Shown here piece by piece: positions 16,274 to 25,758 of a DNA stretch of 64,000 bases (position 1 is the first letter of the stretch; every line of letters begins with the position of its first letter). Under the pieces are notes generated by a model. It ran no database searches, was not told the DNA's origin, and saw nothing but the letters and a program-made list of their open reading frames with translations. The position numbers and the translations under genes are program-made. The DNA is from Lepidostoma basale (taxonomy: Eukaryota > Arthropoda > Insecta > Trichoptera > Lepidostomatidae). The stretch is taken from contig JAHDVF020001024.1 in the NCBI GenBank assembly GCA_022606425.2, forward strand, positions 124,001 through 188,000. Reading direction: 5' to 3'.

Positions 16274-16309
16274 AAAAACTAGTAGGTTAATGATGAGCTA
16301 CTAGTTTTT
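16274..16309. terminator. Strong bidirectional terminator
   Basis: A perfect 12-bp inverted repeat (arms 16274-16285 and 16298-16309, 12-nt loop) begins with AAAAA and ends with TTTTT. It separates the convergent hup and glgC genes and can serve both strands. Confidence 0.9.
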
Positions 16310-16314
16310 GTTAT

Positions 16315-17595
16315 TTATATGACCGTACCATCTGGTAGAATAGCATTTTTTCGTATAACGATAATTCCATCAACAATCATATGGGTGCCGTAGTCACCGT
16401 CCGTTCTCTCTCTCTTATCAACACCTATACGGCAATGTTGTCCTATACGAGCATTCTTGTCAATAATAGCACCTTTAATAATTGATCCTGCTCCAATACC
16501 TACATTGGGGCGGCCTGAATGTAGATTTAACGCAATACTGCCATCATTTTCATAGTAGTCGGCTCCCATGCATATGACTCCCTCAAGGCTAGCACCCTCT
16601 CGGATGAGAGTTCGAGCACCTACCAATGAATTTTTTATATAGGCTTCTGTTATAACTGATCCTTCTGTCGTTAGACTCTGACTAAGATTGCAGCTATTAA
16701 GCTTAGAGGGTGGTAGATCTAACCTTTGAGTGTAGAGAGGGTAAACGGCATCATACATATTAAATGCAGGCTGGAGGCTTGCTAGGTCGAGATTAGCAAG
16801 GTAGAATGATTTAATTGTTCCAATATCTTCCCAATAGCCATCATAGATATAGGCATTGACCTGATGAGTAAGGATGGCATCAGGTATTATCTCCTTACCA
16901 AAATCAGTTTTGTGATTGTCTAGACATTCATGAAGGGTATGGCGATCAAACATATAGATACCCATGCTTGCAAGATACTCTTTTTCGGGGCTTATATTGT
17001 TGGCGGCCATATAATCTTTGGACATTTTCATCTCACTGATATCCATCTCCATGCCGGGTTTTTCAATAAAATTTTTGATGAATCCCTTGCCATCAAGTTG
17101 AATAATGCCTAAATCGTGGGCAGTTGCACGGTCAACGGGGATAGCTGCAATTGAGATGTTTGATTTACTTTTTTTATGACGATTCCAAAAGTCATTAAAA
17201 TCCATACGATAGAGCTGGTCACCTGATAAAATAAGATATTGTTCATGATGGTGGCGGGCAAAATGGCCTATATTTTTTCTTACAGCATCGGCTGTTCCAT
17301 TATACCAATCAGAATGGTTAGGGGTCTGTTCTGCGGCTAAAATTTCTACAAAGCCTCCAGAGAAGCTATCAAAATGATATGTTGCATTGACATGAAGATG
17401 CAGGCTTGCAGAGTTAAACTGAGTAAGAATATATATTTTTCGTAAACCAGAGTTGATGCAGTTTGAAATGGGAATATCGACAAGGCGGTATTTACCTCCA
17501 AACTGTACCGCTGGCTTGGATCGCTCCTCTGTTAAGGGGAAAAGACGAGTTCCTTTGCCTCCTCCTAAAATGATAGATAAAATTTCCTCTTGCAT
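16315..17595 (-). CDS. glgC: Glucose-1-phosphate adenylyltransferase
   Basis: The 426-residue enzyme makes ADP-glucose, the precursor of glycogen. The nucleotide-binding start is LGGGKGTRLFPLTEERSKPAVQFGGKYR, followed by DIPISNC, GTADAV, SGDQLYRMD and YWEDIGT. A left-handed beta-helix end contains hexapeptide repeats (PNVGIGAGSIIKGAIIDKNARIG). AGGGGGT lies 6 nt before the ATG. No other glycogen gene is next to it, so it stands as a single gene between a terminator and a divergent promoter. Confidence 0.95.
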   Translation of the reverse strand: MQEEILSIILGGGKGTRLFPLTEERSKPAVQFGGKYRLVDIPISNCINSGLRKIYILTQFNSASLHLHVNATYHFDSFSGGFVEILAAEQTPNHSDWYNGTADAVRKNIGHFARHHHEQYLILSGDQLYRMDFNDFWNRHKKSKSNISIAAIPVDRATAHDLGIIQLDGKGFIKNFIEKPGMEMDISEMKMSKDYMAANNISPEKEYLASMGIYMFDRHTLHECLDNHKTDFGKEIIPDAILTHQVNAYIYDGYWEDIGTIKSFYLANLDLASLQPAFNMYDAVYPLYTQRLDLPPSKLNSCNLSQSLTTEGSVITEAYIKNSLVGARTLIREGASLEGVICMGADYYENDGSIALNLHSGRPNVGIGAGSIIKGAIIDKNARIGQHCRIGVDKRERTDGDYGTHMIVDGIIVIRKNAILPDGTVI

Positions 17596-17720
17596 TGTTT
17601 ACCCCCTATATTTATCATTGGTCTCTATTTCTTAAGTATATTAAAATTATATATCTGCTTCATGGATAATGCAACAAAAACTTATAGCAATAAAAATATA
17701 TTAATTTAAAACGATCTATC

Positions 17721-17749
17721 TTGACAAGGTGCGTACTATTAATCACAAT
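17721..17749 (+). promoter_or_regulatory. Promoter for HAD-murC-yicC-cmk operon (leaderless geometry)
   Basis: TTGACA (17721-17726), 17-nt spacer, CACAAT (17744-17749), then 7 nt to the ATG at 17757. There is no ribosome binding site, so a leaderless transcript is likely. Confidence 0.5.
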
Positions 17750-17756
17750 AACGGTT

Positions 17757-18542
17757 ATGAAATCGATAAAAATTTTAGCTCTTGACATGGATGGAACAAT
17801 TCTTAATCACTATAGTTCGATTAGTAACCCCGTGCAAATGGCTATTAGAGGGGCAATGGATAAAGGTGTTAAGGTTCTTTTTGCCACCGGGCGTACACAT
17901 ATCCACATGCTGCCATTTTTCCCCATGGTTGATCTGCATTTAACTGATACACTACAAATTAGTAATAATGGTACAACCATTGCTACACCTCAAGGTAAAG
18001 TACATTCGCTCTATCAACCTATTAGAGAGGACTATATTGAACTTATTCGTCGTCTTGAGCAAAGTGGAGCCGCCTTCACCGTGGCAACTGATTTAGTAGC
18101 CTACAGAAATAGTGCCTTTTTGATTACTGACCGTAGCTACGATAGCTATGAATTACATAGTGATTTAAAAAATCTACCTAATGCTTCAAGGATTGCACTA
18201 CAGAGTGATGATCGTATTGTCTCTGAAGCGGTCAAGGGTCTTGCCTTCGAGTATGCCAACTCGATTGCAGACTACTTTGATATCTGGCCTAGAGGGATTG
18301 ACAAGGGCACAGCCTTAAGAGAGGTAGCCAACTACTATGAGGTTAAGATGGATGATGTAATGGCGATTGGTGATAGCGACAATGACCTTGGGATGCTAAG
18401 GGTGGCGGGCTTGAGCCTTGCCATGGGGCAGGGCAGTAGTGCTGCTAAGGAGTGTGCCCACTTTACGATACCCTCCATTGATGAAGATGGGGTTGCTTGG
18501 GCGATTAATAACTACATCTTGAACGATGTGGTTAATGGATAA
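17757..18542 (+). CDS. HAD-superfamily phosphatase (Cof type)
   Basis: The 261-residue protein has the HAD motifs LDMDGTILN (nucleophile Asp), a type IIB cap, K in IDKGTALRE and GDSDNDLGML. Cof-type enzymes remove phosphate from sugar phosphates or nucleotides; the substrate is unknown. ATG 17757 is chosen because a promoter ends 7 nt upstream; the longer frame would begin inside the -35 box. The stop overlaps the murC start by one base. Confidence 0.87.
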   Translation: MKSIKILALDMDGTILNHYSSISNPVQMAIRGAMDKGVKVLFATGRTHIHMLPFFPMVDLHLTDTLQISNNGTTIATPQGKVHSLYQPIREDYIELIRRLEQSGAAFTVATDLVAYRNSAFLITDRSYDSYELHSDLKNLPNASRIALQSDDRIVSEAVKGLAFEYANSIADYFDIWPRGIDKGTALREVANYYEVKMDDVMAIGDSDNDLGMLRVAGLSLAMGQGSSAAKECAHFTIPSIDEDGVAWAINNYILNDVVNG

Positions 18543-19957
18543 TGACTTTTTTTAAGAATCAACATGTCCATATCATTGGGATCAAAGGCAGTGGCTGTGC
18601 CGCACTAGCGGAGCTTTTAGTAGCACAAGGGTGTATTGTAACGGGAAGTGATGGCCCTGAAAAGTTTTATACCGATTTGATTCTTGAAAAGCATAATATT
18701 ATCTATTTTGAAGAGTTTCTAGCTAGCCATATTACAGCCTCTATTGATCTTGTCATCTATAGTGCCGCCTATAATGAGCAGAACATTGAACTTGCTCAAG
18801 CGATCAAAGGGGGTATTAAGAGCCTTAGCTACCCACAAGCGTTGGGCCTTTTCAGTCGCCAGTTCAAGCGCCGTGTTGCTATTGCCGGAGTGCATGGGAA
18901 AACAACAACAACGGCCTTGGCCGGCTGCCTTGTTCAATCTTTAGGGCTACCCATGAGCCTTTTAGTAGGTTCTGGGGTATCAGTTTTTGATGGCTCTAGC
19001 ACCTATTGGGGTGGAGATGAGGTCTTCATCGCCGAGACCTGCGAGTACCGACGCCATTTTCTTCATTTTAGTGCAACCGATCTGTTACTAACATCAGTGG
19101 AGCTTGATCATCAGGACTACTTTACGAGCAAGGATGATATCGAGTTGGCCTTTACTGAGCTGATTCACCAACTACCCCATGGGGCGACGTTAGTCTACTG
19201 TGCTGATGATGAGGGCTGTAATAGTGTCGTTGTAAGATCTTTGTTACAACGACCCGATATCAAGGCTATTGCCTATGGGTTTAAGGCTACGGGGGCATAT
19301 CAGATTGACTCCATCATGCTAGAGAGCGGCTCTCTTTGGGCTAAAATTAGGGCCTATGATCATCCCTTCGCTTTACACGTACCAGGGCATCATACCATTT
19401 TGAACACGGTAGGGGTTATTGCACTTCTTACGGCATTAACGGGCCAATTACCCGCATTAACTCAACTACAACAAAGCCTTGACCTTTTTAAGGGGAGCAG
19501 GAGGCGTGCTGAAATTATTGGGACGACCCCTAATAATATTTTAGTGATGGATGACTATGCTCACCATCCGACAGCGATTAAAACAACCCTAGCAGGTTTT
19601 AAAGAGTTTTATCCTCATCGGCGTTTAGTCGTCAGCTTCATGAGCCATACCTATAGTAGAACAGCTGCCTTACTCGATGAATTTGCACAGAGCCTTGATG
19701 CCGCTGATTTCTTAATACTTCATAAAATATTTTCTAGTGCACGAGAGCAATATGATGGTAGCATCAGTGGCTATAGCCTCTTTGAGAAATGTAAAGAACG
19801 CAGGGGATCTCTGATCTATCTTGATGAGCCACTTGATTCATTAGCTGAGGTCATCAAAGAGTTGAAGCCTGGCGATCTTTTTTTGACGATGGGGGCTGGC
19901 GATAATTTCCCCTTAGGATGCATGGTTGTTGACTATTATAATCGAGAAAAGGGGTAG
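18542..19957 (+). CDS. murC: UDP-N-acetylmuramate--L-alanine ligase
   Basis: The 471-residue Mur ligase joins L-alanine to UDP-MurNAc in peptidoglycan synthesis. Motifs: dinucleotide-like GIKGSGCAALAE, ATP loop GVHGKTTTT, LDHQDYF, FKGSRRRAE and DDYAHHPTAI. The related Mpl ligase is an alternative, but the overall spacing fits MurC. The gene lies in an operon with a HAD phosphatase, yicC and a cytidylate kinase. murE is at 58228, so the mur genes are scattered. Confidence 0.88.
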   Translation: MTFFKNQHVHIIGIKGSGCAALAELLVAQGCIVTGSDGPEKFYTDLILEKHNIIYFEEFLASHITASIDLVIYSAAYNEQNIELAQAIKGGIKSLSYPQALGLFSRQFKRRVAIAGVHGKTTTTALAGCLVQSLGLPMSLLVGSGVSVFDGSSTYWGGDEVFIAETCEYRRHFLHFSATDLLLTSVELDHQDYFTSKDDIELAFTELIHQLPHGATLVYCADDEGCNSVVVRSLLQRPDIKAIAYGFKATGAYQIDSIMLESGSLWAKIRAYDHPFALHVPGHHTILNTVGVIALLTALTGQLPALTQLQQSLDLFKGSRRRAEIIGTTPNNILVMDDYAHHPTAIKTTLAGFKEFYPHRRLVVSFMSHTYSRTAALLDEFAQSLDAADFLILHKIFSSAREQYDGSISGYSLFEKCKERRGSLIYLDEPLDSLAEVIKELKPGDLFLTMGAGDNFPLGCMVVDYYNREKG

Positions 19958-19964
19958 GATAAAA

Positions 19965-20810
19965 GTGAATAGCATGACTGGGTTTGGCCATGCCGAAATG
20001 AGTGATCAGCAGGGTGAGCTCGTTATTGAGGTTAAGGGCTATAATAGCCGCTATCTTGATCTATCAATAAATTTACCTTCATCAATGCTAGGCTTTGAGG
20101 CCATTGTCCGCCAAGAGATTATCTCTCTTGTTAAGCGTGGCAGGGTAGAGGTCAACGTTAAGTGGCAAAGGGGTGGTCAAGAGCCATTAAATCATCGGGC
20201 AATAGAGTCATTCAAGCTTCTACTCAAGCAGTTAAAGGATGAGGGGATCGAGCCTCAGTATCACATCAATGATTTAAAGGAATGGGCCTTTTTTGGCCAT
20301 AATGACTCTATATCGCTTGATGAGCCCCTTTTTATGATGACACTTAAAAAAGCTCTTGACCAGTTTTTACTCTTTCGTCGCAGGGAAGGGCATGAGATCA
20401 TGCTTGACGTTAAGAGTCAGCTAAGCCTCATGAATGATAGTATCTCCAAGATTGAGGAGCTAGCACCTTTGGCCGATGAGATGATATCTGTGCGTCTTCG
20501 TCTCCGATTTAAAGAGATTTTAGGTAATGATATTGAAGAGAGGAGATTATTAGAAGAGATAGCACTCTATCTCGTTAAAATAAATATTAATGAAGAGATT
20601 ATACGCTTAAAAAGCCATCTGCTAGCATTGGGGTCGCTTTTAACGGAGGTAGAGCCGGTTGGGCGTCGCATCGACTTTCTAAGCCAAGAGCTAAACCGAG
20701 AGGTCAATACGATGGGCTCAAAAACCCCTCTCATCGATATCCAGCAGCTTAATATAACATTAAAAGAGTCCATCGAGAAGGTACGGGAGCAGGCACGAAA
20801 TGTGGAGTAA
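19965..20810 (+). CDS. YicC-family endoribonuclease
   Basis: The 281-residue protein begins with the typical MNSMTGFGHAE and ends in the DUF1732-type C-terminal part (EVEPVGRRIDFLSQELNREVNTMGSK). YicC/YloC proteins are endoribonucleases acting in RNA turnover. The GTG at 19965 is chosen because it sits after GGGGTAGGA and restores the usual family start. It overlaps the next gene by 11 bp. Confidence 0.88.
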   Translation: MNSMTGFGHAEMSDQQGELVIEVKGYNSRYLDLSINLPSSMLGFEAIVRQEIISLVKRGRVEVNVKWQRGGQEPLNHRAIESFKLLLKQLKDEGIEPQYHINDLKEWAFFGHNDSISLDEPLFMMTLKKALDQFLLFRRREGHEIMLDVKSQLSLMNDSISKIEELAPLADEMISVRLRLRFKEILGNDIEERRLLEEIALYLVKININEEIIRLKSHLLALGSLLTEVEPVGRRIDFLSQELNREVNTMGSKTPLIDIQQLNITLKESIEKVREQARNVE

Positions 20811-21354
20811 AAAGCTAGTAAAGCCCTTAAAAATTGCCATCTCTGGTAAAAGTGGTTGTGGTAATAGCAGCCTTGTCGATAAACTTGCATCAATGCTATC
20901 TATTACGCAGATAAACTATACCTTTAGAAACCTTGCAGCTGATCAAAATTTGAGCTTCGAGCAGTTAAGGCGTGAGGCACAGTTGGATGATAGATTTGAT
21001 CGGATGCTTGATCTGAAGCAGATAGATCTTGCCCATCAAGGTGACTGTGTTCTGGGGAGCCGTCTTGCTATTTGGCTACTTAAGGATGCCGATTTAAAGG
21101 TTTATTTAAATATTGGCATTGATGAACGTATTCGGCGTATTCACCAAAGAGAGGGTGGTCTATTTGAAGAAAAGAAAGAGGAGACCATGCTAAGAGATAG
21201 GCAAGACCATGACCGCTATTTAAAAATCTATGGCATCAATAATGACGATTTTTCCTTTGTTGATTTAATTATTTCTGACGTAACTCTTTCAGTTGATGCG
21301 ATAGCGATGGAGGTGATTAAGACGATACCTTCTGACTATTTTAAAGAGCAATAG
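20800..21354 (+). CDS. cmk: Cytidylate kinase-like protein
   Basis: The 184-residue protein looks like the archaeal/type 2 cytidylate kinase group: P-loop ISGKSGCGNSS, then a short helical lid and DRQDHDRYLKIYGI. It would phosphorylate CMP and dCMP. The P-loop lysine of the usual GxxGxGKS/T is replaced by Asn (N22); type 2 enzymes also carry a non-lysine residue there, so activity is likely kept. GGGAGCAGG precedes the ATG. Its end overlaps the convergent cheB by 14 bp. Confidence 0.72.
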   Translation: MWSKKLVKPLKIAISGKSGCGNSSLVDKLASMLSITQINYTFRNLAADQNLSFEQLRREAQLDDRFDRMLDLKQIDLAHQGDCVLGSRLAIWLLKDADLKVYLNIGIDERIRRIHQREGGLFEEKKEETMLRDRQDHDRYLKIYGINNDDFSFVDLIISDVTLSVDAIAMEVIKTIPSDYFKEQ

Positions 21355-22531
21355 CTCTTCCTGTCGACATCTGATTAATGAGTGTTATGATTTGTTGCGG
21401 ATTTAAAACCTTGTCAATGTAGCCTGCTTCAATAGCAATCTTTGGCATGCCAAAAACGACACAGCTCTCCTTATCTTGTGCAATGGTTGTGGCTCCTGCA
21501 TTGTAAAGCTCGCCCATTTGCCGCGCTCCATCTCTGCCCATACCCGTCATGATAATAGCTAAGCTATGTGCACCATAGCTCTCTACGATACTCGAAAAGA
21601 GAATATCGGCACTAGGTCTATGACCATTTACTAACTTTTCTTGATTCAAATTAATAGTCGCTTTAGAGGAGTCAAGTCGATTAACAGTCATATGATAGTC
21701 GCCAGGAGCTATATAGATGATACCTGCAGTAATCTCTTCATTATGCTCAGCCTCTTTTACCGTAAGAGGAGAGATACGATTAAGGCTTTTCGCAAACTCT
21801 AGTGTAAAGCCCGCAGGCATGTGTTGGACAATAAGGATAGGGATGGATAAATCTTTATTTAAATTTACAATAATTTCGCGTAAAATATTGGGCCCTCCCG
21901 TAGAGATGGCAATGGCAATAATATCGATACGGTGTTGTTTTTTTCTCGATCGATATCGAGGCCAGTCCTCAAATCCTGCGGGTTTAGGGCCTTGAGATGG
22001 GGGAGGTGTAACACTTAGGGCTGGAGGATTAATAGCATCATTGATACGACGCTTTTTGTCTAGAAGAGGCCGATCAATCTCCTTTTTTAAGGGGAGAGTG
22101 CTATCATTAAATTTTTTAATTCTTTTATAGTTTTCACTATATATTTTTATGAGCTCAATCAATTCATCACCAACGAGCTTAATATTAATACTAATAGATC
22201 CTGATGGTTTAGTAATAAAATCAGAGGCTCCTAGGGTTAGTGCCTCTATCGTTACAGCAGCCCCCTGCGTAGCAACGGAGGATAGAACAATGATGGGGGT
22301 ATCAATTGACCGGTTTTTTAGCTCTTTTAAAAAGCTAATACCATCCATGCGCGGCATTTCAATATCGAGGGTAATAATATCAGGTCTAAGTGCTTCAACC
22401 TTTTCTAATGCATCAATGCCATCATTGGCCTTTCCTACTAGCGTTAAACTGCTATCACTTTCGATAATACGTCCCACTAAGTTACGCATCATGGATGAAT
22501 CATCGACAACTAAAACGGTTATTTCATTCAT
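21341..22531 (-). CDS. cheB: Chemotaxis protein-glutamate methylesterase
   Basis: The 396-residue protein has an N-terminal receiver domain (acidic DD at 10-11, phosphorylation site in LDIEMPRMDG, K in the last strand), a linker of about 60 residues, and a C-terminal methylesterase domain with ISTGGP (Ser), VQHMPAGFT (His) and TGMGRDG (Asp). It removes methyl groups from chemoreceptors when phosphorylated by CheA. AGGA lies 7 nt before the ATG. It follows cheR by 8 bp on the same strand. Confidence 0.95.
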   Translation of the reverse strand: MNEITVLVVDDSSMMRNLVGRIIESDSSLTLVGKANDGIDALEKVEALRPDIITLDIEMPRMDGISFLKELKNRSIDTPIIVLSSVATQGAAVTIEALTLGASDFITKPSGSISINIKLVGDELIELIKIYSENYKRIKKFNDSTLPLKKEIDRPLLDKKRRINDAINPPALSVTPPPSQGPKPAGFEDWPRYRSRKKQHRIDIIAIAISTGGPNILREIIVNLNKDLSIPILIVQHMPAGFTLEFAKSLNRISPLTVKEAEHNEEITAGIIYIAPGDYHMTVNRLDSSKATINLNQEKLVNGHRPSADILFSSIVESYGAHSLAIIMTGMGRDGARQMGELYNAGATTIAQDKESCVVFGMPKIAIEAGYIDKVLNPQQIITLINQMSTGRAIAL

Positions 22532-22539
22532 ATTTTATC

Positions 22540-23373
22540 CTAGTTCTTAAGATCTTTCATATAAATACATGCCCAGTTAGTTTTTATAAAGTTAAATTTT
22601 GTTTCAAGCCCAAATAAACTTTCTGAGTGTCCAATAAATAGGTAAGAGTAGTTAGTCATTACTTTATAGAAGCGATCAATTAGCTCCTTTTGGTTGATAA
22701 GATCAAAATATATAAGAACATTACGACAAAAAATAATATCAAATGACCCTTTATCAATATCATACTTAAGGTTGTTATAGTCAAAGGTAATATGGTTTTT
22801 AAGAGCCTCTGATGCATAGTAGCCTCCCTTTTGCGATGGTGTAAAATATTTTTTTAAAAAATCATAGGGGATATTAGCACACCGCTCACTACTATAATAG
22901 CCCTCTTTTGCAATTTTAAGAGAGCTAAGGCTTAAATCAGATGCAACAATCTCAAAAGTAAAGTCATCTGGTAGCCATTCAGCAAGGCACATCGCATTAC
23001 TATAGGCCTCCTCCCCTGTGCTGCATCCTGCACTCCATAAACGTATTTTTCGGTTAAGGCCATGGACTTTTTTATACTCTACTAATTGAGGAATGCTATA
23101 TTTTTCTAGGGTTTCATAATGTGAAGTATTACGGAAAAACTTGGTTAAATTGGTTGTGACGGCATCTAAAAGATCTTTTAGTTCACTCTCATTTGATGTC
23201 ACAAGAAGAAAATAGTCCTCGTAGCTAGCTAAAGCGGCTAGGTGTAGGCACTCACGTAGCCGACCCTCTAAAACAGAGCGGTTGGCGTTATTAAAATAGA
23301 TACCACTTGATTCATAAATTAATAATCTAAATTGTTCATAAATTTGACTATTCAATACAGGGATACTAGGCAC
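22540..23373 (-). CDS. cheR: Chemotaxis receptor methyltransferase
   Basis: The 277-residue protein has an N-terminal CheR helical domain and a SAM-binding domain with LWSAGCSTGEEAYS, and FDIIFCRNVLIYF. It methylates glutamates of chemoreceptors, opposing CheB. It starts with GTG at 23373, behind GGAAG. It sits between parB and cheB on the same strand, and the three may be cotranscribed. Confidence 0.95.
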   Translation of the reverse strand: MPSIPVLNSQIYEQFRLLIYESSGIYFNNANRSVLEGRLRECLHLAALASYEDYFLLVTSNESELKDLLDAVTTNLTKFFRNTSHYETLEKYSIPQLVEYKKVHGLNRKIRLWSAGCSTGEEAYSNAMCLAEWLPDDFTFEIVASDLSLSSLKIAKEGYYSSERCANIPYDFLKKYFTPSQKGGYYASEALKNHITFDYNNLKYDIDKGSFDIIFCRNVLIYFDLINQKELIDRFYKVMTNYSYLFIGHSESLFGLETKFNFIKTNWACIYMKDLKN

Positions 23374-23390
23374 GGGTCAATCTTCCGTCA

Positions 23391-24251
23391 TTAGGTAGGT
23401 TTCACGGTAATACTTAGTAGCTTTAATAGATGTTCAATCTCATGCTTTGAGGAATACTCAATTTCAATTTTTCCTTTGTTCATCGTTCCTTTCATGGTAA
23501 CTTTACTACCATGTAATTGATTATTTAACTCTTTTTCAATACTTTTGATTAATGCATCGTTCTTTTTAGGAAGTGAGCTACCACTACGGCTTTTAAAGGC
23601 ATTATTAACCTGTGAAACAAGCTCTTCCGTTTGGCGAACAGAAAGCTTATCATTTATAACTTGCTTATAAATGGATTCCTGATGGGGGCCATCTTCAACA
23701 GAAAGCAGAGTGCGTGCATGGCCTGCACTGATAGTTCCATCCTCTGTTGCATGCTGAATTTTTTCAGGCAATTCTGTCAGACGTATCGAATTAGCTATAT
23801 AGCTTCTACTCTTACCCAGCCGTGTAGCAAGCTCTTGTTGGGTCATCTTCGATTGCTCTAAAAGAGCTCGATAGGCCTTTGCCTCTTCAATAGGGTGCAG
23901 ATCTTCGCGCTGAATGTTTTCTAACAAGGCAACTTCCATTCGTTGATCACTCGTGAAGGTTTTAATTATTACATCAATGGTGTTAAGTCCGGCCTCTTTT
24001 GCTGCACGGTAGCGACGTTCACCTGCGATAATACGATAGTAGTCGCCCTCAGGCTCGACGAGTATGGGTTGAATAATCCCATGGGTTTTGATCGAATCGG
24101 CCAGCTCTGTGATGAGAGCAGGGTCAAAATATTTGCGAGGTTGCTCAGGATCACTGATAATTTTTTCGATATTGATACTACTGGCTGGAGAGTGTGAGTC
24201 AAAATCTCCCAATAAAGCATCAATCCCTAGACCAAGGCGCTTTTTAGACAC
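23391..24251 (-). CDS. parB: Chromosome partition protein ParB
   Basis: The 286-residue protein has the usual start (SKKRLGLGIDALLGD), the CTP-binding motif GERRYRAAKEAG, the ENIQREDLHPIEEA box, a helix-turn-helix (TQQELATRLGKSRSYIANSIRL) and a C-terminal dimerisation part. It spreads on DNA from parS sites. GTG 24251 is chosen: it has GAGGT 8-9 nt upstream and gives the family start, while the longer frame would overlap parA by 80 bp. It overlaps parA by 8 bp. No perfect parS was found in the window. Confidence 0.95.
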   Translation of the reverse strand: MSKKRLGLGIDALLGDFDSHSPASSINIEKIISDPEQPRKYFDPALITELADSIKTHGIIQPILVEPEGDYYRIIAGERRYRAAKEAGLNTIDVIIKTFTSDQRMEVALLENIQREDLHPIEEAKAYRALLEQSKMTQQELATRLGKSRSYIANSIRLTELPEKIQHATEDGTISAGHARTLLSVEDGPHQESIYKQVINDKLSVRQTEELVSQVNNAFKSRSGSSLPKKNDALIKSIEKELNNQLHGSKVTMKGTMNKGKIEIEYSSKHEIEHLLKLLSITVKPT

Positions 24252-25017
24252 GTTCAAGTACCTCATCGGTAAGATTTTTATAGCGAATTGCCCCAATCGA
24301 TGAAGCATCGTAGAGGTTAATAGGTAGGCCATGGCTAGGTGCTTCAGCTAAACGAATATTACGCGGAATGACTGTTTTGAAAAAAAATGCACGGTTTTTA
24401 ATCGCCGTGGTAATTTTTTCAATCACCTCATTACCAAGGCGAGCACGACTATCATACATCGTAAAGACAATACCTAGTAGCCTTAAATTGGGATTTATAT
24501 TTTTTTGAATTCTTGTGATGGTGGTAAAGAGCATATTGAGAAAACCTTGTGCTGAAAAAAATTCGCACTGTATGGGGGTAATAATATAGTCGGCGGCAGC
24601 GATGCCATTGATGGTTAAAAAGTCAAGGCTTGGGGGGCAGTCGATAAGAATAAAGTCATAGCTCTCTGAGATCTCATTTATCGCCTCTTTTAAGAGGTAG
24701 TCACGATTCGCTGCGTTAGCAAGCTCGCCACTTGCTGCTGATAGATTGATTGTTGCAGGGGCTAAAAAAAGGGTGGGCATGACGGTAGGCAAAATAATCT
24801 CTTTCATGCTGCTTAATCCTGTAAGCACCTCATACATGCCTTTAGGTGCACGATGATGTCCCACTGAACTACTTAAATTACCTTGTGGATCAAAATCAAT
24901 GATCAGCACTTTAAGTGCCTTCTCTGCCATAAATGCTGCAATATTTACTGTTGTCGTGCTCTTACCAACGCCCCCTTTTTGATTTGCAAATACAATTGTG
25001 ATCGCCATAGTCGTCAT
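24244..25017 (-). CDS. parA: Chromosome partition ATPase ParA/Soj
   Basis: The 257-residue protein carries the deviant Walker A KGGVGKSTT, the switch DFDPQGN, and LIDCPPSL. It drives segregation of the replication origin with ParB. GGGAGG lies about 15 nt before ATG 25017, which is far; ATG 25008 would be further still. A chromosomal parAB usually lies near the origin, but neither gidA/mnmG nor dnaA is in this window. Confidence 0.95.
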   Translation of the reverse strand: MTTMAITIVFANQKGGVGKSTTTVNIAAFMAEKALKVLIIDFDPQGNLSSSVGHHRAPKGMYEVLTGLSSMKEIILPTVMPTLFLAPATINLSAASGELANAANRDYLLKEAINEISESYDFILIDCPPSLDFLTINGIAAADYIITPIQCEFFSAQGFLNMLFTTITRIQKNINPNLRLLGIVFTMYDSRARLGNEVIEKITTAIKNRAFFFKTVIPRNIRLAEAPSHGLPINLYDASSIGAIRYKNLTDEVLERV

Positions 25018-25093
25018 TGTATCACTATTTTTCCTCCCTTGTCTACAACACCTCGTAACATCATAGAATAAAGCTTAATTTAATATAAATTGA

Positions 25094-25122
25094 TTGATAT
25101 GAAGAGAATGCTATGCTATAAT
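25094..25122 (+). promoter_or_regulatory. Promoter for the GNAT gene, leaderless geometry
   Basis: TTGATA (25094-25099), 17-nt spacer, TATAAT (25117-25122), then 7 nt to the ATG at 25130. There is no purine-rich ribosome binding site. Confidence 0.7.
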
Positions 25123-25129
25123 TGAGACT

Positions 25130-25705
25130 ATGCAATATAATATTGAAAGAGCTAACAGTGGTGATGCTGAGAGGGTCGTTCCACTTGTGATGGAGGCTTA
25201 TGGTGACACAACCAAATTTCTTTGTGCTAGTGATGACTTACTGCTTGTACGCCAGCGTCTTACAGATGCTTTTAGCCTAAATGCTTTAACATCATACCAT
25301 AATTTTTTTGTTATTCGCCGTGGTGGTGATCCTGTAGCGGTCGTTAGCTGCGTGGCGGGTTCTAGAATTGCAGTGATGAATAACAACTTTGCTGCCTACA
25401 TCTCCTCGGTTGATCGAAGTAGTCGTGCCATGAATACAGCGATGCAGTTGAAGACGATTCAGGAGGCGAGTGAGGACTCTTACTACCTCGATGTCTTGGC
25501 TGTTGATCAACGCTACCGCGGAGAAGGACTTGCCGCAGCTTTAATTGAACATGTGGTGCAAAGAGCAAGGGCAGAAAAATTTAAATCAATTTTACTTTAT
25601 GCTGAGGATAGGCTTAAACCCTTTTATGAGCGTCATCTATTTGCTTTTTATCAAAAAGTATTGTTTGGTGGAAAAGAATACAATCAAATGTGCCGAAACT
25701 GTTAA
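25130..25705 (+). CDS. GNAT-family N-acetyltransferase
   Basis: The 191-residue protein has the GNAT acetyl-CoA motif in YYLDVLAVDQRYRGEGLAAALIEHV (the R/Q-x-x-G-x-G/A loop) and a C-terminal FYERHLF region. It transfers an acetyl group to an unknown amine. It is divergent from parA and has its own promoter predicted to give a leaderless message. Confidence 0.85.
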   Translation: MQYNIERANSGDAERVVPLVMEAYGDTTKFLCASDDLLLVRQRLTDAFSLNALTSYHNFFVIRRGGDPVAVVSCVAGSRIAVMNNNFAAYISSVDRSSRAMNTAMQLKTIQEASEDSYYLDVLAVDQRYRGEGLAAALIEHVVQRARAEKFKSILLYAEDRLKPFYERHLFAFYQKVLFGGKEYNQMCRNC

Positions 25706-25758
25706 AGTGAGGAGTCGTCATGCCTTCGGCACAAATATGATTTTAAAAAAGTGGGTCT

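Noticed and set aside
23396..23411. parS-like sequence near the parB end (GTTTCACGGTAA)
   Set aside because: Only the left half resembles the parS palindrome; the right half does not match.
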